Source: SZUA-76 sp945787585 (lineage in GTDB: Bacteria > Pseudomonadota > Gammaproteobacteria > SZUA-140). From it: 20,849 nt of DNA. The position numbers were made by a program, and so were the translations under genes. Position 1 is the first letter of the stretch. Every line of letters starts with the position of its first letter. The stretch is taken from assembly GCA_947258425.1 (NCBI GenBank), contig CAMYIG010000041.1, positions 1 to 20,849 of the forward strand. The letters are read 5' to 3'. Positions 16,596 through 20,849 of this stretch are shown here, piece by piece. Below the pieces are notes generated by a model. It did no database searches and was not told the DNA's origin. It saw nothing but the letters and a program-made list of their open reading frames with translations.

Positions 16596-16889
16596 ATGTC
16601 AGCCGAACAACGTCGTTTTCCCCGCACCTCGCTCAACGAAGAGAGTATCTATTTTCTGCACACCAATAACGAAGAAAACAACGAGCGTATCTACTCACCA
16701 GCCACTATTGTGGATGTTAGCGAAGGTGGGCTTGGCATGCAGGTCGGCATCCCTCATGAAATCGATGATCAGCTATGGCTCGAGGGGATTGAAGGATTTA
16801 CTGGTGTACAGGCCGCCCGCGTCAAATGGGTACAGGATATCGCCGATAAAGAGATGTTTTATATTGGCGTTGAGTTTGAAGAGGCATAG
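16596..16889 (+). CDS. Single-domain PilZ protein, putative cyclic-di-GMP receptor
   Basis: A 97-residue protein that is nearly all PilZ domain. The two c-di-GMP binding motifs are intact: R6-R7-F-P-R10 (RxxxR) at the N-terminus and D40-V-S42-E-G-G45 (D/NxSxxG) after the first strand. Beta strands continue through VQAARVKWVQDIADKEMFYIGVEFEE. Such small PilZ proteins usually act as ligand-dependent adaptors for motility, adhesion or polysaccharide systems; the partner cannot be told here. AGGAGAG lies 7 bases before the ATG, 46 bases after recN. It points towards the CPBP protease gene. Confidence 0.93.
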   Translation: MSAEQRRFPRTSLNEESIYFLHTNNEENNERIYSPATIVDVSEGGLGMQVGIPHEIDDQLWLEGIEGFTGVQAARVKWVQDIADKEMFYIGVEFEEA

Positions 16890-16926
16890 ATTACAGACAG
16901 CTACACTCTTAAACAGCCATTGTTAC

Positions 16927-17745
16927 TCAAAATACTCCATATAGTAAATTGATAAAAAAGTGCAGGAGTATAGCCATCTCGATGCGCCTGCTGAGATGGT
17001 AAACTGCGCCATAAAACAGGCCGGCCACCGTCGCAAGCAAGACAAACGACAGGCCACCGCCAATGTGAGCCAAACCAAACAGCAGTGATGCCAGGCATAT
17101 CGCTGCGAGCCAGCCAAATCGTTTATCGCGCCATTTTATAGCCAGCGTGCGTTGCACTAATCCTCGAAAAAAGAGTTCCTCTGCCACGCAGGTTACCAGC
17201 AGGTTTCCCCATGCCCATAGCCAGAAATATTGAAATGCGCCAAACCGAGGCATATCGATGCCACCCAGCCACCACACCAATGAAAAAAGCACTATCGGTG
17301 CGATTAAAAGGGTCGGCCATGTCACAGCAAGAGCACTTTGCAACTCTCGCCAGTGCGCTATCCTCGGTGTGACTAAGGCGAGTAGTACAAAGGCAACGCA
17401 GGCCTTATCCAGATTGCGGTAGTCTTGTTCAGCGAACACTGGGATGGCTGAGAATCCTGGCAGCGCATGTATCGCCAATGCCAATGAGAGCGCCATCAAA
17501 ACGATTAGCGCGAGATCATGTTGCCACCCCGCTTCAAACTTACGGTAAAGACATGCCGAGGTAATCAATAACCCTGTCCACAACAGTCCCAACGGTTGAA
17601 GCCAGCCCTGCCACAGGCAAACCGTGAGCACGCCCGCAAACAGGCACCATGACAGCCAATGAGTGCGGTCACGTTGCGGTAGAGACCACAGCGATAACAT
17701 CGCCACGGTAAACAACAATACAAATGAAATAACAGGAAAAGACAT
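16927..17745 (-). CDS. CPBP-family intramembrane metalloprotease (CAAX/Abi type)
   Basis: A 272-residue polytopic membrane protein with about eight hydrophobic segments. The C-terminal CPBP (Abi, Rce1-like) core has its three motifs: E189-E190-x3-R194 in AEELFFRG, the helix FGLAH227IGGG, and H262-x3-N266 in LLHFFINLL. These are the metal-binding and catalytic residues of the family. Bacterial members do maturation or immunity tasks, e.g. of peptides; the substrate here is unknown. No bacteriocin-like small gene is visible next to it. It is convergent with the PilZ gene (37 bases) and divergent from the DUF3581 gene. Confidence 0.88.
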   Translation of the reverse strand: MSFPVISFVLLFTVAMLSLWSLPQRDRTHWLSWCLFAGVLTVCLWQGWLQPLGLLWTGLLITSACLYRKFEAGWQHDLALIVLMALSLALAIHALPGFSAIPVFAEQDYRNLDKACVAFVLLALVTPRIAHWRELQSALAVTWPTLLIAPIVLFSLVWWLGGIDMPRFGAFQYFWLWAWGNLLVTCVAEELFFRGLVQRTLAIKWRDKRFGWLAAICLASLLFGLAHIGGGLSFVLLATVAGLFYGAVYHLSRRIEMAILLHFFINLLYGVF

Positions 17746-17973
17746 CGATCAGTAGCATTTTAATAAAAGAATACGTCACTCAACCATAGCCATTTATGCT
17801 GAGCTGGAAACATTCTACTCACGTAAATCTGGCGAGGTGAATCTTAGTGGCAGCCATTATTAATTTAATTGTGAGGGCAGACAACCAATAATCGCGCCTG
17901 ATACTGATAAAAGCATGATATTATTAAACCAATACACATAAGCCCCTTCATTCAGGCAAGCGAATCGAAACCC

Positions 17974-18687
17974 ATGTTGTTAGAAAACTTTTTCAGCGAA
18001 ACGTCCACCAAAATCCACTTTTCGCGTAAACAGGCCAGTGACTTTGCCAAAACAATTGCCGGTGATTTCAACCCTATCCATGATGAAGATGCCAAACGCT
18101 TTTGTGTTCCCGGTGATTTACTGTTCGCACTGCTGCTGAATAAATACGGTATCAGTCAGAAAATGCGCTTCACTTTCTCCGGCATGGTATCCAATGAAGT
18201 AGCGCTACATTTTAATAACACGGCCGATGATAAAATCACCATTGTCGACGATAATAATAAAGAGTATCTCAGCATTACACGTAGCGGTGCGACCACCAAA
18301 GATTCTGGTCTAATTCACAATCTCACCTGTCGCTATGTAGAGTTCTCCGGGCAGACGTTTCCACACATCCTTGTACCGCTGATGGCAAAACACCATGTAA
18401 TGATCAATCCTGAGCGCCCATTAGTGATCTACGAAAGCATGGTGATCGACATCGATGACCTTAACATTGAACAACCCGAGCTCAAACTCAGCGATTCGAC
18501 ATTAGAAGTCGATGGTAAACGGGGCAACGTGTGTCTCAAATTTAACCTGCTCTCCAAAGGCAACATCATCGGTAAAGGTGAAAAGAGCATGGTACTGAGC
18601 GGGCTGCGTGAATATGACGAAAGCAAAATTCAGCAATTGATTGAAGTCTACGATGCGCGAAAATCTGGAAATACCAGACTAGCGTAA
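17974..18687 (+). CDS. DUF3581 protein with a MaoC-like hot-dog N-terminus
   Basis: A 237-residue soluble protein that I recognise as DUF3581, widespread in Gammaproteobacteria with no known function. The N-terminal stretch FSRKQASDFAKTIAGDFNPI then H-D-E-D-A-K-R closely resembles the hydratase-2 motif of MaoC/(R)-specific enoyl-CoA hydratases, with D31, N33 and H36 at the places of the catalytic Asp and His. A second half (HILVPLMAKHHVMINPERPLVIYESM, then VDGKRGNVCLKFNLLSKGNIIGKGEKSMVLSGL) could be a second hot-dog fold, as in double-hot-dog thioesterase/hydratase proteins. The enzymatic role is inferred. No strong ribosome site; the ATG at 17974 fits the family's start. Confidence 0.8.
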   Translation: MLLENFFSETSTKIHFSRKQASDFAKTIAGDFNPIHDEDAKRFCVPGDLLFALLLNKYGISQKMRFTFSGMVSNEVALHFNNTADDKITIVDDNNKEYLSITRSGATTKDSGLIHNLTCRYVEFSGQTFPHILVPLMAKHHVMINPERPLVIYESMVIDIDDLNIEQPELKLSDSTLEVDGKRGNVCLKFNLLSKGNIIGKGEKSMVLSGLREYDESKIQQLIEVYDARKSGNTRLA

Positions 18688-18706
18688 ATAATAGGATAAT
18701 ATTTTA

Positions 18707-18749
18707 TTGCTGGCCAAGAAAGGTATTTTAGCTTTCATTCAGCCAGCAA
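18707..18749. repeat. Two-part hairpin after the DUF3581 gene
   Basis: TTGCTGGC at 18707-18714 and its exact complement GCCAGCAA at 18742-18749 form an outer stem. Inside, GAAAG (18718-18722) pairs with CTTTC (18732-18736) around a nine-base loop. No long T run follows, so it is an imperfect terminator candidate for the DUF3581 transcript or a 3'-end stabiliser. Confidence 0.5.
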
Positions 18750-18815
18750 GGGTCATTTAGGCTTAATCTGAACCTGGAATATATCGTAAAAACATACCCT
18801 TACGTGTGCTCTTGA

Positions 18816-18844
18816 TTGCGCTTTACATTGCTACAAAAGCGCAA
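18816..18844. promoter_or_regulatory. Perfect 9+11+9 inverted repeat upstream of the cyclic-nucleotide-binding gene
   Basis: TTGCGCTTT at 18816-18824 and AAAGCGCAA at 18836-18844 are exact complements with 11 bases between them. The repeat ends 32 bases before the start codon at 18877. It may be an operator or a 5'-leader hairpin; a TTGATT at 18812 and a TTTACA at 18822 overlap it but neither has a good -10 partner. The structure is certain, its role is not. Confidence 0.5.
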
Positions 18845-18876
18845 ATAGACGACATCATCACTTTGGGAGTCAGGAA

Positions 18877-19356
18877 ATGAGCAAAAAACCAGACGTTGAA
18901 AAGATAGGCACCTCATCACTCGGCAACGAAATGAGCCTTAAAGAGTGTGAAGTGATTGCCGGTATTATGGAAATTCGCGAGCTCAATGATGGAGAATATC
19001 TCATTGATGAAAGGGGTCACGAGCACACCCTCTTTCTACTGGCCGACGGCAGACTCGATGTGATTTCAGAGGCCAACAAAAACAGCCCCGTTTATGCCAT
19101 GTCACCCGGTGAAGTCGCTGGCACACGCGCCTTTGTCGACCGCACGCCGCGCCGTGCAACCCTGAAAGCCGTCGGCAAAACCACGATCTATACACTGGAA
19201 CCAGCGCCTTTCGAAGCACTCCTCAAGACCCGCCCGGACATTGTCTACAAAGTGATGCGCGCCCTGTTCCGCATCACTCACGACAATTTAGGACGCATGA
19301 ACCAGGAGACGGAACAGCTCACCAATTACATCAATAAATCTAACGGCCGTTATTAA
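18877..19356 (+). CDS. Stand-alone cyclic-nucleotide-binding domain protein (CRP-like sensor, no DNA-binding domain)
   Basis: A 159-residue protein made of one cNMP-binding domain. The beta barrel runs about residues 25-110 (MEIRELNDGEYLIDERGHEHTLFLLADGRLDV) and the phosphate-binding cassette is GEVAGTRAFVDRTPRRATLKA, with R and A at the canonical places. After it come the B and C helices (FEALLKTRPDIVYKVMRALFRITHDNLGRMNQE). No helix–turn–helix follows, so it is not a transcription factor in the Crp/Fnr sense and would have to act on a partner protein. The cassette lacks the strict GEL of cAMP-binding CRP (GEV here), so the ligand is uncertain. GGGAG lies seven bases before the ATG. It is convergent with bolA, with only 10 bases between the stops. 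Confidence 0.85.
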   Translation: MSKKPDVEKIGTSSLGNEMSLKECEVIAGIMEIRELNDGEYLIDERGHEHTLFLLADGRLDVISEANKNSPVYAMSPGEVAGTRAFVDRTPRRATLKAVGKTTIYTLEPAPFEALLKTRPDIVYKVMRALFRITHDNLGRMNQETEQLTNYINKSNGRY

Positions 19357-19366
19357 TAGCGATTAA

Positions 19367-19681
19367 CTACCCTTTATCGCCGCCCATACACGGCGGTGAC
19401 AAAGGGGCCTGCCCATGCTTTACACGCCACTCTTCAAGCGTGTAAAGATGCAGAGCCAATGCATGCACACCCGTTTTAAGCTCCTCCGCAAGCACCTGAT
19501 ATAACTTCTGATGGCGTTTAACTAAACTCTCATCAACGAAGCTATCCGACACCATCACCACCTTGAAATGGGATTCTGATCCAGGCGGCACATTATGATT
19601 GCCACTCTCATTGATCACCTCAAGGTGCTGCGGTGAAAGCGCGTCATTAAGTTTTTGTTCAATCTGATTTTGCATCTGCAT
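19367..19681 (-). CDS. bolA: BolA family protein
   Basis: BolA proteins pair with monothiol glutaredoxins through a bridging [2Fe-2S] cluster and also affect cell shape and stress genes as DNA-binding factors. The 104 residues carry the family core: LEVINESGNHNVPPGSESHFKV at 20-41, the helix–turn–helix-like F48-V49...R56-H57-Q-K-L-Y segment with the conserved RH, then GVHALALHLYTLEEW and the common tail SPPCMGG. This matches true BolA rather than the shorter IbaG/YrbA type. The gene is last in a minus-strand group after DUF3025 (3 bases between them), so those two are cotranscribed. Confidence 0.95.
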   Translation of the reverse strand: MQMQNQIEQKLNDALSPQHLEVINESGNHNVPPGSESHFKVVMVSDSFVDESLVKRHQKLYQVLAEELKTGVHALALHLYTLEEWRVKHGQAPLSPPCMGGDKG

Positions 19682-19684
19682 AGT

Positions 19685-20569
19685 TTATCTCTTCTCAGAA
19701 GTCGCCACTGATTGATGCTTCAGGCCCCGTCGGCCCGAACGAAAATAGCGATGATTATCATAATAGTGCTCATTCCTGTTTGCCGCATCCCAATCGGGCA
19801 TTCCCAAAATTGGAAAAGGGGCAAGGTCTTTTGGCACACGCCACTGCTCACGGTCAGCAAGGGCATCGACCAGCGCCCCATCCACCCACGCCAGCTGCTC
19901 CTCATTACTTAGCTGAAAAAAATCGGCGTCGCAGTGAAACAAAACAGCATTAGCGGTCATGCCAATATAAGGTTCAAGCCCTTTCTCATACATCGCATGA
20001 CCAAAGACGATGCACCTCAACTGCTGCGGTAACGCTTTACGTTGCTGCCAGAAGAGCGGTTTCCACTGAAACTCCCGGATCATCTGCAGCAGGTTTTCAT
20101 CGGATGAAATCACCACCGCGCCGCCTTCATCAAACAGTGACAGCATATTTTCAAGCGGCGACCGTCGACCCAGTTCGACTCCTGACGCCAGCCGCGCGCG
20201 TGCCAATGGAATATGAATCTCGTTGATCAGCGCCTTGGTCCGCGGAAACATGATCCACGTTAACAACTGAAAAAAGTCGTGCCAGTTTTCAGTACGTGTC
20301 TGAATTTCACCTCTCATGTAAATACGCGGCGCATAGTGCTGTTCGAAACAGCCCGGTTTATCCGCCTGCGGCACAACTCGTAGTGGATTGCCATTGCGGG
20401 TCATGACAGGTGACGATTGTTGCGCCAACAGCTGCTGATAATCATCCAGTGTCGGCCAGCGAGTATTAAATTGATGGCACCATGTTTCAAACGCCGTCAA
20501 GCTTGCAAACATCGGTGAGCGCGATGCGAATTGTGGATCCCATTGCGGTGAAACAGACAACCGAGCCAA
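19685..20569 (-). CDS. DUF3025 domain protein
   Basis: A 294-residue soluble protein of unknown function that I recognise as DUF3025 from the block YAPRIYMRGEIQTRTENWHD followed by FFQLLTWIMFPRTKALINEIH, then RRSPLENMLSLFDEGGAVVISSD and CIVFGHAMYEKGLEPYIGMTA. There is no signal peptide or membrane segment. The frame opens with TTG at 20569, preceded by AGGAAG about seven bases upstream; the next ATG is at residue 20 and would cut the family N-terminus (SPQWDPQFASRSP), so TTG is the likelier start. It lies between the UPF0149 gene (21 bases) and bolA (3 bases), a recurrent arrangement in this class. Confidence 0.87.
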   Translation of the reverse strand: MARLSVSPQWDPQFASRSPMFASLTAFETWCHQFNTRWPTLDDYQQLLAQQSSPVMTRNGNPLRVVPQADKPGCFEQHYAPRIYMRGEIQTRTENWHDFFQLLTWIMFPRTKALINEIHIPLARARLASGVELGRRSPLENMLSLFDEGGAVVISSDENLLQMIREFQWKPLFWQQRKALPQQLRCIVFGHAMYEKGLEPYIGMTANAVLFHCDADFFQLSNEEQLAWVDGALVDALADREQWRVPKDLAPFPILGMPDWDAANRNEHYYDNHRYFRSGRRGLKHQSVATSEKR

Positions 20570-20590
20570 AACAGTACTTCCTAACAGCGA

Positions 20591-20849
20591 TCAATGCTGA
20601 CGATTACGCCAGTAGTTATAGAGCCCAACAACAGATCCCGGCAACATCTCAATCCACGCCTCATACTCTTCGTCTTCCATATCGCTCTCTTCATCATCAT
20701 GCAGCAGCGCAAGTTTTGCAATAGGGGCCAACAACGTCTGTTCAGCCTTGGGTAACAGCTCCCAGTGCTGGCTTTGACTCGCAACACCCAGCATAAAGCC
20801 GAAACACCACCCTTCGTAAGACTCGACCACTTCATCGCCATCCATCTCT
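20591..20849 (-). CDS. UPF0149 (YecA/YgfB) family protein, 5' end outside the window
   Basis: The last 86 codons of a UPF0149 protein. SYEGWCFGFMLGVASQSQHWELLP and the acidic stretch HDDEESDMEDEEYEAWIEMLPGS are typical of the conserved middle and C-terminal part. The frame stays open to the right edge; the ATG at 20845 is internal, because family members are roughly 170-200 residues and have a helical N-terminal region before this part. It lacks a C-terminal SEC-C zinc tail (the protein ends NYWRNRQH), so it is not the long YecA form. It is the first visible gene of the minus group leading to DUF3025 and bolA. Function unknown. Confidence 0.82.
   Translation of the reverse strand, partial: EMDGDEVVESYEGWCFGFMLGVASQSQHWELLPKAEQTLLAPIAKLALLHDDEESDMEDEEYEAWIEMLPGSVVGLYNYWRNRQH

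Noticed and set aside
17746..17973. Search for a promoter (TATTAT at 17919-17924) or small gene between the CPBP and DUF3581 genes.
   Set aside because: No matching -35 box at a suitable distance and no credible frame; ordinary divergent spacer.
19341..19352. TAACGGCCGTTA 12-bp palindrome at the end of the cyclic-nucleotide-binding gene.
   Set aside because: It lies within coding sequence, has no loop and no T run, so it is neither a terminator nor a supported operator.
1..20849. Mobile elements, phage genes, CRISPR arrays, toxin–antitoxin pairs, tRNA or rRNA genes.
   Set aside because: None seen: no transposase or integrase motifs, no spaced direct repeats, no tRNA-like cloverleaf, and gene order is the conserved chromosomal one.

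Overview
The window is a stretch of ordinary chromosome from a gammaproteobacterium. Base composition looks near one half G+C by eye. The block dnaJ–dapB–carA–carB–greA–DUF4149, the order hrcA–grpE–dnaK–dnaJ, the nadK–recN pair opposite hrcA, and families largely confined to Gammaproteobacteria (DUF3581, DUF3025 beside BolA, UPF0149/YecA) all point there. A bc1 complex plus an HrcA/CIRCE system argues against the enteric lineage and fits Chromatiales/Thiotrichales/Pseudomonas-like relatives. The species cannot be named from this sequence.

Layout. Positions 1-1548 (minus): a respiratory operon of a small periplasmic cytochrome c, the Rieske protein (petA) and cytochrome b (petB, running off the left edge). 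Positions 1549-2180: a gene-free gap of about 630 bases with a Fur-box-like site, a perfect 17-bp palindrome of TetR-operator type and a short tandem repeat. Positions 2181-7564 (minus): carA, carB, greA and a DUF4149 membrane protein; carB and greA overlap by 4 bases. Positions 7781-8587 (minus): dapB. Positions 8696-13775 (minus): dnaJ, dnaK, grpE and hrcA, the DnaK chaperone machine and its repressor. A perfect CIRCE operator lies between hrcA and the divergent nadK. Positions 13956-16889 (plus): nadK, recN and a small PilZ protein. Positions 16927-17745 (minus): a CPBP-type membrane protease. Positions 17974-19356 (plus): a DUF3581 protein and a stand-alone cyclic-nucleotide-binding domain protein. 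Positions 19367-20849 (minus): bolA, a DUF3025 protein and a UPF0149/YecA protein cut by the right edge.

How the genes work together. The petAB products move electrons from quinol towards cytochrome c. CarAB makes carbamoyl phosphate for pyrimidines and arginine, and DapB works in lysine/diaminopimelate synthesis. GrpE, DnaK and DnaJ form one folding cycle. The sequence suggests two layers of heat-shock control: HrcA/CIRCE in front of hrcA(-grpE), and a sigma-32-type promoter directly before dnaK whose -35 box contains the grpE stop codon. A strong hairpin between dnaK and dnaJ probably lowers dnaJ output.

Novelty. I see no mobile element, CRISPR array, phage gene, tRNA/rRNA gene or defence island, and no convincing new multi-gene system. 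The points most worth a second look are a MaoC-like acid/base pair in the DUF3581 protein, the CRP-like sensor domain without a DNA-binding domain behind a perfect inverted repeat, the hairpin leader of carA with an overlapping short reading frame, and the orphan operator in the 1549-2180 gap.
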